DNA of 64,000 nucleotides. Source: an uncultured Christensenellaceae bacterium (lineage in GTDB: Bacteria; Bacillota; Clostridia; Christensenellales; Borkfalkiaceae). The stretch covers positions 189,479 to 253,478 of the forward strand of contig CAJUSA010000001.1 in the NCBI GenBank assembly GCA_910589015.1, in the 5' to 3' direction. The notes below the pieces were generated by a model that saw only the letters and a program-made list of their open reading frames with translations, did no database searches and was not told the origin of the DNA. The translations under genes were made by a program, and so were the position numbers. Of the stretch, positions 57,835-64,000 are shown piece by piece (the stretch's first letter is position 1; each line of letters opens with the position of its first letter).

Positions 57835-58023
57835 TTATACGCGTTCTACTTTGTCGCTTTTGAGGCATCTTGCGCAGACGTAATCGTTGGTGACTTTTCC
57901 GTCTTTTACATAAGATACTTTCTGCACGTTCGCCTTAAAGGTTCTTCTCGTCTTACGGTGCGAGTGGCTGACGTTGTTGCCCGACGTCTGTCCCTTTCCG
58001 CAGATGCTGCATACTCTCGACAT
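57835..58023 (-). CDS. rpmB: 50S ribosomal protein L28
   Basis: 62 aa. MSRVCSICGKGQTSGNNVSH, then SHRKTRRTFKANVQ and a C-terminal CARCLKSDKVERV; the Cys pairs indicate the zinc-binding form. Divergent from asp23-fakA, the standard Bacillota neighbourhood. GGAGGGTAATA before the ATG on the minus strand. Confidence 0.97.
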   Translation of the reverse strand: MSRVCSICGKGQTSGNNVSHSHRKTRRTFKANVQKVSYVKDGKVTNDYVCARCLKSDKVERV

Positions 58024-58079
58024 ATTATTACCCTCCGCTCAGGTTCTTTTCGTAGTGTAACGGTTCCCCGTCAGCAAAC

Positions 58080-58108
58080 ATCATACCATTATTTCCGAAA
58101 AAAAGCAA
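58080..58108 (-). promoter_or_regulatory. Promoter of rpmB
   Basis: On the minus strand TTGCTT (58108-58103), 17-bp spacer, TATGAT (58085-58080). Confidence 0.75.
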
Positions 58109-58168
58109 TAAAAAACGTTGTCTTTTCGGAAATTTTTTTGAAGTTCCGTAAAAAAATGCAGAATATGC

Positions 58169-58197
58169 TTGCAAAAATTGCCATAATAAGGTAGAAT
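58169..58197 (+). promoter_or_regulatory. Promoter of asp23-fakA
   Basis: TTGCAA, 17-bp spacer, TAGAAT, 22 nt before the ATG. Confidence 0.76.
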
Positions 58198-58219
58198 AGA
58201 GTACGAGGTTCGGAAAGCT

Positions 58220-58570
58220 ATGTCGGTTATCACGAGTAACGCTTACGGAAAAATTTCAATATCCGATTTGGCAATCGCCAAAGTGGCGGCGCAGGCTGCG
58301 GTGGAAAGCTATGGCATCGTAGATACTGTCGCGCGCCGTTTTTCCGATACGCTTGCCGAACTCCTCAAAAAAGATGCGGGAGGCAAGGGCGTGCGCGTTG
58401 TCACGTCCGGAAACCGAATTACCATCGACGTTGCCGTAGTCGTCAAATACGGCGTTTCGATCGCGGCTGTGGCGGAATCGTTAAAAGAGGGCGTCAAGTA
58501 CAAGGTCGAGCGTTTTACGGGCATGATCGTCGATTCGGTAAACGTCAATATCGTCGGTTTGAAACCTTAA
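58220..58570 (+). CDS. Asp23/Gls24 family protein (YloU-like)
   Basis: 116 aa. GKISISDLAIAKVAAQAAVE, RITIDVAVVVKYGVSIAAVA and the end VNVNIVGLKP mark the Asp23 family, small envelope-associated proteins. In Bacillota it precedes the fatty acid kinase gene and may act with it. Spaced 42 nt from fakA. Confidence 0.92.
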   Translation: MSVITSNAYGKISISDLAIAKVAAQAAVESYGIVDTVARRFSDTLAELLKKDAGGKGVRVVTSGNRITIDVAVVVKYGVSIAAVAESLKEGVKYKVERFTGMIVDSVNVNIVGLKP

Positions 58571-58612
58571 TCCTCCGTCTCCGCATTTTTATAACAAACG
58601 GGAGATTCTTTC

Positions 58613-60259
58613 ATGTCAAAAACGATAAATTGCGGGACTTTTCGTAAGATGGTTCTCGTGGGCGCAAAGCAGCTCGAAAGCAATCGGGCAAAGGTCGACG
58701 CGCTCAACGTGTTCCCCGTACCGGACGGAGATACCGGTACGAATATGTCGCTCACCATGCAATCCGCCGTCAAGGAACTCAATTCCACCGCGGCAAGCGA
58801 TTTCCCCGTCGTGTGCGATTGTATTTCCAAAGGCGCTTTGCGCGGCGCGCGCGGTAATTCGGGCGTTATTTTATCACAGATTTTCCGCGGCATCTGTTCG
58901 GTGCTGCATAACGTAAAAGCCGAGGTGGACACCAAAACGTTCGCCAAAGCGTTGGAAGCGGGCACGAAGGTGGCTTACGGCGCCGTTTCCATTCCCAAAG
59001 AAGGCACGATTTTAACCGTCGTGCGCATGATGAGCGAATTTGCCGTGAAGAACGCGGGCAAAAACCGCGAATTCGAGGCGTTCCTGCCCGCCGTCATCAA
59101 AGAGGGCGACAGAGCGCTCGCCATGACGCCCGACCTTTTGCCCGTACTCAAAAAAGCGGGCGTCGTCGATTCGGGCGGCGTGGGACTCATGACGATCATG
59201 CGCGGCTTTTTGGCGGCGCTCACGGGCGACGAAGTCGTAACGGAACTGCCCGGCGAGAGCGATCAGCAGGCGCAGGATACCGAGTTCGGCGACAATTCCG
59301 AAATTATCAACATGGATTTGGGCGATATTCAGTATGCTTATTGCACCGAATTCTTCATTATCAACCTGAAAAAATCGACGACGCTTGCCGATATCGACCG
59401 TTTAAGGGAAGATTTAATGGGCTTGGGCGACAGTGTTATCTGTATCGGCGACCTCGAAATGGTCAAAGTACACGTGCACACCAACCGCCCCGGCGTGGCG
59501 CTCACCTATGCGCTCGAATTGGGCGAGCTCGACCGCCCCAAAATCGAGAATATGCTCGAACAGAACCGCGCGCTCAAAGCGAAAATCGAAGCGGAAAAGA
59601 AAGATCAGGGTATGCTTGCGGTGTGCGCGGGCGGCGGTCTTTCGGATATTTTCAAGGATTTGTTTGTCGATCGCGTGATCGAAGGCGGACAGACAATGAA
59701 CCCTTCGGCTTCCGATATTGCCACGGCGGTGCAGAAAATCAACGCCGACAACGTTTTTGTCTTCCCGAACAACAAAAATATCATTTTGGCGGCGGAACAG
59801 GCGAAAGCGCTTGTCGAAAACCGCACCATTCACGTTATTCCCACGAAAAACGTGCCGCAGGGGTTTGCGGCGGCGCTTGCGTTCAGTCCCGACGCGAGTG
59901 CGGAAGAGAACAAAACGAATATGATTCACGCGCTCGACAATATCCGCGCAGGGCAGGTAACGCATGCCGTCCGTACGACCAAAGTAAACGGTTTTTCGAT
60001 CAAAGAGGGCGATATTATCGGGTTGGACGACAAAAAGATCCTCGCCAAGAGCGAGAACGTCGACGAGGCGGTGCTCAAACTGCTCGATAAGCTCAAAGAC
60101 GAAACGCACGAGGTCATCTCGCTCTATTATGGCGACGGCGTGAAAGAAGAGGACGCCGCGGCGCTTGCGGAAAAGGTGCAGGAGGCGTTCCCCGATTGCG
60201 ATATCGATTATCACTACGGCGGACAGCCCGTGTACTATTATATTCTTTCCTTAGAATAA
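58613..60259 (+). CDS. fakA: Fatty acid kinase subunit FakA (DAK2 domain, YloV)
   Basis: 548 aa. ATP-binding subunit that phosphorylates fatty acids held by FakB. N-terminal DAK2 kinase domain with NVFPVPDGDTGTNMSL, SKGALRGARGNSGVILSQIF and VVDSGGVGLMTIM; middle domain starting near MDLGDIQYAYCTEFFI; C-terminal domain with VCAGGGLSDIFKDLFVDRV and FPNNKNIILAAEQAK. The acyl-phosphate product can feed PlsY with the PlsX product made at 14444. Confidence 0.94.
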   Translation: MSKTINCGTFRKMVLVGAKQLESNRAKVDALNVFPVPDGDTGTNMSLTMQSAVKELNSTAASDFPVVCDCISKGALRGARGNSGVILSQIFRGICSVLHNVKAEVDTKTFAKALEAGTKVAYGAVSIPKEGTILTVVRMMSEFAVKNAGKNREFEAFLPAVIKEGDRALAMTPDLLPVLKKAGVVDSGGVGLMTIMRGFLAALTGDEVVTELPGESDQQAQDTEFGDNSEIINMDLGDIQYAYCTEFFIINLKKSTTLADIDRLREDLMGLGDSVICIGDLEMVKVHVHTNRPGVALTYALELGELDRPKIENMLEQNRALKAKIEAEKKDQGMLAVCAGGGLSDIFKDLFVDRVIEGGQTMNPSASDIATAVQKINADNVFVFPNNKNIILAAEQAKALVENRTIHVIPTKNVPQGFAAALAFSPDASAEENKTNMIHALDNIRAGQVTHAVRTTKVNGFSIKEGDIIGLDDKKILAKSENVDEAVLKLLDKLKDETHEVISLYYGDGVKEEDAAALAEKVQEAFPDCDIDYHYGGQPVYYYILSLE

Positions 60260-60264
60260 TTACG

Positions 60265-60289
60265 AAAGAGCGGCGCGTCCGCTCTTTTT
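60265..60289 (+). terminator. Terminator of asp23-fakA
   Basis: AAAGAGCGG/CCGCTCTTT stem with CGCGT loop and TTTTT end. Confidence 0.9.
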
Positions 60290-60312
60290 GCTTTTGCGCT
60301 TGGGTGCGGTTG

Positions 60313-60485
60313 AGATGTCTCGACTTTGTTCGACATGACAGATAAAAAAATCGACGTGACAGATAAAAAATTGACATAATAGAAAAGAACATGACGGCAA
60401 AGGACATGACGGTAAAGCGTGAAAGAAAAGACCATGACGGAAAAGTATAGAACGGTTTTGTCATTCCGAGCCTGTCGAGGAATCT
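60313..60485. repeat. Expanded copy of the palindromic element
   Basis: A right half (60313-60339, ending in GACATGAC) and a left half (60459-60485, TGTCATTCCGAGCCTGTCGA…) lie in reversed order, separated by about 120 nt of short CATGAC-containing repeats. No gene in this gap. recG begins 33 nt after. Confidence 0.8.
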
Positions 60486-60517
60486 TGCAGTTATTGCAAT
60501 ATATTGAATAAAAAGTT

Positions 60518-62521
60518 ATGAAAATTACTCAACTTCGGAACATCACCGAGAAACGCGCAAAAGAGCTGGAAAAAATCGGGATAAGCGACACGGACGGGCT
60601 TATCCGCTATTTTCCGCGCGCCTATCTCGATATGACCGACCGCGTATCCCTGCGCGAAGTGTTTCATAACGATACGGCGCTCATTGCCTGCACGCTCGTC
60701 GAGGTTGAGCCGGCGCGGCGAGGATCGCGCACGCGCTATGTTCGGGCGCGATTCCGACAGGACGGCGATTATTTTACGGCAATCTGGTTTAATATGCCAT
60801 ACGTCTATAACAGCTTAAAATCGGGCGACTACCTGCTTTACGGGCGCGTACAAAATCGTTACGGGCAGCCCTCGGTTATCAATCCCACGTTTGAGCGGTT
60901 GGAACGCAACGTGCGGCTCAAAGGGCTTGTTCCCGTTTATCCGTTGCACGGCACGCTGACGCAGCGCACGATCCGCGATTGCGTGCGATATGCGCTTGCC
61001 GCGGAAAAAATCACGTCGGTCATTCCGCCGCAACTGCGGGCGAAATACCGTCTTTCCGATCTTGCACAGGCATATTCGGCAATTCATAAGCCTCAAACAC
61101 ACGAAGAAATGCGTGCTGCGGCGGAACGGATCGCGTTGGAAGAGTATTTTGTGTTGCTTTCCGCCTTCAAACTCATTAAGGGCGACGCGAACGAGGCGCG
61201 GATCAACCGTTATTCGGTCACGGAGCGCGACGTTGCGGAATTTGAAAAACGCTTTCCGTTTGCGTTTACCGAAGGGCAGCAGGCGGCGGTGCGCGCCGTG
61301 TTTGAAAACGTTCATGCGCCGACAGTGATGAACCGCCTTTTGCAGGGCGACGTCGGCAGCGGAAAAACCGCCGTTGCGCTTGCGGGTATCTTCATGGCGG
61401 TCAAAAGCGGGTTTCAGGCGGTGTATCTTTCTCCGACCGAAGTGCTCGCCGCGCAGAACTTCGGATTGCTGCAAAAGACCTTTCCGGAATACCGGGTGGG
61501 GTATCTTGCAGGTTCGGCTACCGCCAAAGAAAAGCGCGAAGTCAAGGCGGCGCTCGCCGCAGGGGAAATCGACATTCTGTGCGGCACGCACGCCGTGTTG
61601 CAAAATGACGTTGTGTTTTGCAATCTTGCCTTCTGCGTATGCGACGAACAGCACCGTTTCGGCGTAGCGCAACGCAATATATTGAGTGAAAAAGGACAAA
61701 AACCCGACGTTCTCGTTATGTCGGCAACGCCGATCCCGCGCACGCTTTCGCTCATTTTTTACGGCGATCTGGATATTACGACCATTCCCGATAAGCCCAA
61801 GGAACGGCAGGAAATTTCCACGGCACTCATTTCCGAACGCAAGTACGACGATATGCTCGCTTATATCCGCGGCGAGGTGCAAAAGGGCAAACAGGCTTAT
61901 TTTGTCTGCGCGAAAATCGAGGACGACGAAGGCGAGGTCACATCGGTCGGCGAACTGTTCGAGGAACTGAAAGGCCGGTTGCCCTCGGTGCGGTTTGCGC
62001 TGTTGCACGGGCGCATGAAGGAAAAAGAAAAAAACCAAACCATGGCGGCGTTCAAACGCAAGGAAATCGACTGCCTTGTTTCAACCACGGTCATCGAGGT
62101 CGGCGTCGACGTACCCGACGCGACGATCATGGTCATCATGAATGCCGAGCGGTTCGGACTCTCGCAACTGCATCAGTTGCGCGGGCGCGTGGGGCGGGGT
62201 AGCGAAAAGAGCTGGTGTTTTTTAATGGTAGGCGGGGGCGGCGAAGAGGCGCTCGAACGGCTCAATATCTTAAAAGGCACCACCGACGGGTTCGTGCTTG
62301 CCGAAAAGGATTTGGAATTGCGCGGCGGCGGCGATTTTTTGGGGACGCGCCAAAGCGGAAAATTTTTAAGCGAAATCAAGAATTTGCGTTACGGATCGGA
62401 AGTGATCTTCCAAGCGAAAAAACTTGCCGACGAGGCGATAGAAGGGCGATTGAATTTCGAGGAAATCAAATGCGCCGCCCTGCTAAAATACGAAAGTCTG
62501 AAAGACGTGGTGCTCAATTAA
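60518..62521 (+). CDS. recG: ATP-dependent DNA helicase RecG
   Basis: 667 aa. Reverses stalled replication forks. Wedge/OB domain in the first ~240 residues (RYFPRAYLDMTDRVSLREVF, GRVQNRYGQPSVINPTFERL). Helicase motifs: GDVGSGKTAVA (Walker A), CDEQHRFGV (DExH), MSATPIPRTL, TTVIEVGVDVPDATIMV and QLRGRVGRG. The C-terminal part has the DFLGTRQSG motif. No clear Shine-Dalgarno is visible before the ATG and the sequence before it is AT-rich. Confidence 0.96.
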   Translation: MKITQLRNITEKRAKELEKIGISDTDGLIRYFPRAYLDMTDRVSLREVFHNDTALIACTLVEVEPARRGSRTRYVRARFRQDGDYFTAIWFNMPYVYNSLKSGDYLLYGRVQNRYGQPSVINPTFERLERNVRLKGLVPVYPLHGTLTQRTIRDCVRYALAAEKITSVIPPQLRAKYRLSDLAQAYSAIHKPQTHEEMRAAAERIALEEYFVLLSAFKLIKGDANEARINRYSVTERDVAEFEKRFPFAFTEGQQAAVRAVFENVHAPTVMNRLLQGDVGSGKTAVALAGIFMAVKSGFQAVYLSPTEVLAAQNFGLLQKTFPEYRVGYLAGSATAKEKREVKAALAAGEIDILCGTHAVLQNDVVFCNLAFCVCDEQHRFGVAQRNILSEKGQKPDVLVMSATPIPRTLSLIFYGDLDITTIPDKPKERQEISTALISERKYDDMLAYIRGEVQKGKQAYFVCAKIEDDEGEVTSVGELFEELKGRLPSVRFALLHGRMKEKEKNQTMAAFKRKEIDCLVSTTVIEVGVDVPDATIMVIMNAERFGLSQLHQLRGRVGRGSEKSWCFLMVGGGGEEALERLNILKGTTDGFVLAEKDLELRGGGDFLGTRQSGKFLSEIKNLRYGSEVIFQAKKLADEAIEGRLNFEEIKCAALLKYESLKDVVLN

Positions 62522-62557
62522 AAAGCGCCGCTGCTTAAAAGCAGCGGCGCTTTTTTA
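62521..62557. terminator. Bidirectional terminator between recG and module d
   Basis: AAAAGCGCCGCTGCT/AGCAGCGGCGCTTTT, a perfect stem of at least 15 bp with a short loop and T/A-runs on both sides. Confidence 0.94.
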
Positions 62558-62983
62558 TATTATTGCAGCGATTATGCAGCTGGCGATGAAGAGAAACAGA
62601 ACGACGAAACCACTTAACGAAACGGAAGTTATGGCAAGCGGTTTGCAAATTTTGTCGCTGTTTTCTGTTGACGTGATAATTGTGTATATTCCGATTGCAA
62701 GGCTTGTAAGCGCAGGCAGAATTGTTGTTGCACTAATTACATATAATAAGACCACCGACGCGCTGAAAACAAAGAAAAACGAACCGAAGATAATCCCCGT
62801 AATAAACGCGATAAGAGCAAAGAGAAAACCTATAATCGAAATTCCTTTTTCTTTTTTGTCTGAATTTTGCAGTTGATTGGGTATTTCTATATTTTTATTT
62901 TTTCTTTCTATGGTTGGTGTACCACAATCTGGGCACATGAAAGCCTCGTCTGAAATTTCTTTTCCGCAGTGTCTGCAAAACAT
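62555..62983 (-). CDS. Zinc-ribbon membrane protein (module d target)
   Basis: 142 aa. Start at 62983 (MFCRHCGKEISDEAFMCPDC) after GGAGG on the minus strand; a longer TTG start at 63034 lies in the promoter. Cys4 ribbon (CRHCG…CPDCG) at the N-terminus, charged linker, then hydrophobic segments at about 52-72, 74-98 and 115-140. Function unknown. It is the mirror of the 43888 gene: same ribbon plus membrane layout, same adjacent XRE gene. Confidence 0.82.
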   Translation of the reverse strand: MFCRHCGKEISDEAFMCPDCGTPTIERKNKNIEIPNQLQNSDKKEKGISIIGFLFALIAFITGIIFGSFFFVFSASVVLLYVISATTILPALTSLAIGIYTIITSTENSDKICKPLAITSVSLSGFVVLFLFIASCIIAAII

Positions 62984-63005
62984 AATTTTTTTCCTCCGTT
63001 TTTTT

Positions 63006-63034
63006 ATTTTATCACAAGTATTCTTGTATGTCAA
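63006..63034 (-). promoter_or_regulatory. Promoter of module d with palindromic operator in the spacer
   Basis: On the minus strand TTGACA (63034-63029), 17-bp spacer, TAAAAT (63011-63006). The spacer contains ACAAGTATTCTTGT (63014-63027, plus-strand reading), a perfect 5-bp inverted repeat around TATT. Confidence 0.82.
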
Positions 63035-63038
63035 CTAT

Positions 63039-63060
63039 ATCACAAGAAAAATTGTAAAAT
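63039..63060 (+). promoter_or_regulatory. Second operator and -10 box of the module d XRE gene
   Basis: ACAAGAAAAATTGT (63042-63055) repeats the operator half-sites; both operators are preceded by TATC. TAAAAT (63055-63060) lies 6 nt before the GTG start at 63067. Confidence 0.65.
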
Positions 63061-63066
63061 AATTTT

Positions 63067-63276
63067 GTGAAGAATCTATTTGCTGAAAACTTAAAAGCCT
63101 TGCGTTTGGAAAAAAAATTATCGCAAGGAAAGCTCGCTCAAATGATAGGGGTCACGCAGCAATGTGTGAGTGAATGGGAAAAGAAAAATACCGAGCCGAC
63201 TTTAACTTATTTATTGCTGCTTGCAGATCTGTTCGGGGTGTCAATCGACACGTTATGCGGTAGATCGGATTGGTAA
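63067..63276 (+). CDS. Minimal XRE repressor (module d)
   Basis: 69 aa single HTH domain starting at a GTG: LKALRLEKKLSQGKLAQMIG, CVSEWEKKNTEPTLTYLLLL and VSIDTLCGRSDW. A TAA stop lies in frame at 63055, so no earlier start is possible and no ribosome site fits between it and the GTG. Closest in sequence to the module c regulator (LKALRxxxxLxQxxLAxxL). Divergent from the zinc-ribbon membrane gene. Confidence 0.85.
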   Translation: MKNLFAENLKALRLEKKLSQGKLAQMIGVTQQCVSEWEKKNTEPTLTYLLLLADLFGVSIDTLCGRSDW

Positions 63277-63300
63277 TTATAAATTTTTGTGTGTTTTTCG

Positions 63301-63329
63301 TTGACATTTTCATGTTTTTCGTATATGAT
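63301..63329 (+). promoter_or_regulatory. Promoter of tmRNA
   Basis: TTGACA, 17-bp spacer, TATGAT; the mature 5' end is 22 nt further at 63351, consistent with RNase P trimming. Confidence 0.86.
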
Positions 63330-63350
63330 AATAACAGTCGATTGCAACGA

Positions 63351-63731
63351 GGGCCTGTTTCGGATTCGATTGCAAGCGGAATTTGCAGGACGCACGTCGG
63401 AGGCTCGGCTCCGTAAAAACGGATCAATTTTAAATGCTGAAAATAAAAGCAGAAGATCGACCGCTGCGCGCGCTACTCGCCGCGTAGCTCTTGCGGCTTA
63501 ACAGCGTTAAGCTCCGTCCGCTCTCAAATTCCTACGGTTGGGAATCGGGCGTAATCAAGTAGGGAACGTTGTGCGGATGCTTTTTCCCCGTCCGTTCAAT
63601 GAATTTCGGAAATGTGCTTTGTAAAAGGCTGTTTGTGACCTTTTGCAAGGCGAGATCGATCACAAACTAAGCGTGTAGTGTCCGCAAAGGAAGTTTGTAA
63701 GACCGCGGTTCAATTCCGCGCAGGTCCACCA
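63351..63731 (+). ncRNA. ssrA: Transfer-messenger RNA
   Basis: 381 nt. Rescues stalled ribosomes by trans-translation. The 5' end GGGCCTGTTTCGGATTCGAT is the tmRNA tRNA-like start; its acceptor arm GGGCCTG pairs with CAGGTCC (63721-63727), including a G3-U pair for alanylation, then ACCA. The T arm is CCGCGGTTCAATTCCGCG. The tag frame starts with resume codon GCT at 63436 (AENKSRRST…) and ends …RRVALAA before TAA at 63499-63501, 21 residues. The last CCA is encoded. Confidence 0.95.
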
Positions 63732-63748
63732 ATTTTTATAGTCAATAC

Positions 63749-63778
63749 GGGCTCATAGCGCAGTTGGTAGCGCGTTTG
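63749..63778 (+). pseudogene. Duplicated 5' half of the tRNA-Ala gene
   Basis: Thirty bases from the acceptor arm to the start of the anticodon stem are identical to 63877-63906, with the same upstream AATAC. The sequence then diverges into a structured stretch with two perfect inverted repeats (TTTGCGG/CCGCAAA at 63798-63817 and ATTATTGAAC/GTTCAATAAT at 63827-63849). No 3' half follows, so it cannot fold as a tRNA. Confidence 0.8.
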
Positions 63779-63876
63779 CGCGAGGCAGAGCCGACGCTTT
63801 GCGGCGTAGTCCGCAAAACGGCATCTATTATTGAACACAGTTCAATAATCGGGAATGCAGATAAATAGAATAATAC

Positions 63877-63952
63877 GGGCTCATAGCGCAGTTGGTAGCG
63901 CGTTTGAATGGCATTCAAAAGGTCAGGGGTTCGACTCCCCTTGGGTCCACCA
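63877..63952 (+). tRNA. tRNA-Ala (anticodon GGC)
   Basis: Full cloverleaf: acceptor GGGCTCA/TGGGTCC with the G3-U70 identity pair of alanine, D arm GCGC/GCGC with loop AGTTGGTA, anticodon stem TTTGA/TCAAA with loop ATGGCAT (anticodon GGC), T arm AGGGG-TTCGACT-CCCCT and encoded CCA. 76 nt. Confidence 0.94.
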
Positions 63953-63957
63953 GACGA

Positions 63958-63986
63958 GACGTATACGCACACCCTGCGTTTACGTC
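63958..63986 (+). other. Hairpin after tRNA-Ala
   Basis: GACGTATACGCA and TGCGTTTACGTC pair with one mismatch around CACCC. No T-run follows inside the window. Confidence 0.45.
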
Positions 63987-64000
63987 GGAATTAGAGGTTG

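Noticed and set aside
57775..58194. 139-aa plus-strand frame
   Set aside because: Antisense to rpmB and its promoter.
62574..62876. 100-aa plus-strand frame
   Set aside because: Antisense to the zinc-ribbon membrane gene, which has its own ribosome site and promoter.
63742..63972. 76-aa minus-strand frame containing KGSRTPDLLNAIQTRYQLRY
   Set aside because: A well-known spurious protein produced by translating the antisense of a tRNA gene.

Overview
The window reads as a chromosomal stretch of a fermentative, Gram-positive-type bacterium of the Bacillota, most likely class Clostridia. Sequence support for this: a large SRP RNA with an Alu domain, a ylxM-ffh pair, zinc-ribbon S14, a complete S10-spc-alpha ribosomal block followed by adk-map-infA-rpmJ-rpsM-rpsK-rpsD-rpoA-rplQ, a pta-ackA acetate pair, lipoprotein-type exports and strong AGGAGG ribosome binding sites. 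The base and codon style is rather GC-rich. A Christensenellales-like affiliation is possible but is only an inference.

Layout. 1-13107 is an accessory carbohydrate locus: two ABC sugar permeases, four members of one unrecognised protein family (three lipoproteins and one cytosolic), a large surface protein with a G9 tract in its signal peptide, a GH65 glycoside phosphorylase, an SGNH lipoprotein esterase and a beta-phosphoglucomutase. The simplest reading is import of an alpha-glucoside, phosphorolysis to beta-glucose 1-phosphate and conversion to glucose 6-phosphate. 13196-14293 is a CDF metal exporter. 14444-24513 carries plsX-rnc-smc-ftsY, a small regulatory insertion, then ylxM-ffh-rpsP-khpA. 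24653-40466 is the ribosomal protein/secY/rpoA block, with one consensus promoter and long leader before rpsJ and a second before rpsM. 40589-48576 holds an M18 peptidase, two XRE regulator/membrane protein modules, the SRP RNA (minus strand), mrp, a DUF1508 surface protein and a flavoprotein. 48586-57749 holds a second flavoprotein, an acetyltransferase, a GH43 lipoprotein, tmcAL, pta-ackA, rpmF and an effector-binding-like protein. 57835-62521 is the conserved rpmB / asp23-fakA-recG neighbourhood. 62555-64000 holds another XRE/membrane module, tmRNA, a tRNA-Ala(GGC) and a duplicated tRNA 5' half.

Most interesting signals. (1) Four small stand-alone XRE repressor genes (67-69 aa) each face a small membrane, zinc-ribbon or DUF6809 gene. 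In three of the four, a near-perfect palindrome fills the 17-bp spacer between the -35 and -10 boxes of the target promoter; in all four, the repressor start codon lies 6 nt after a -10-like box, suggesting leaderless mRNA. (2) The four-paralogue family in the sugar locus. (3) A long, strongly basic tmRNA tag. (4) A possible phase-variable surface protein. (5) Two places where a terminator stem also supplies the -35 box of the next promoter.

Coordinates of promoters, terminators and RNA ends were read by eye and may be off by one or two bases. No homology search was run.
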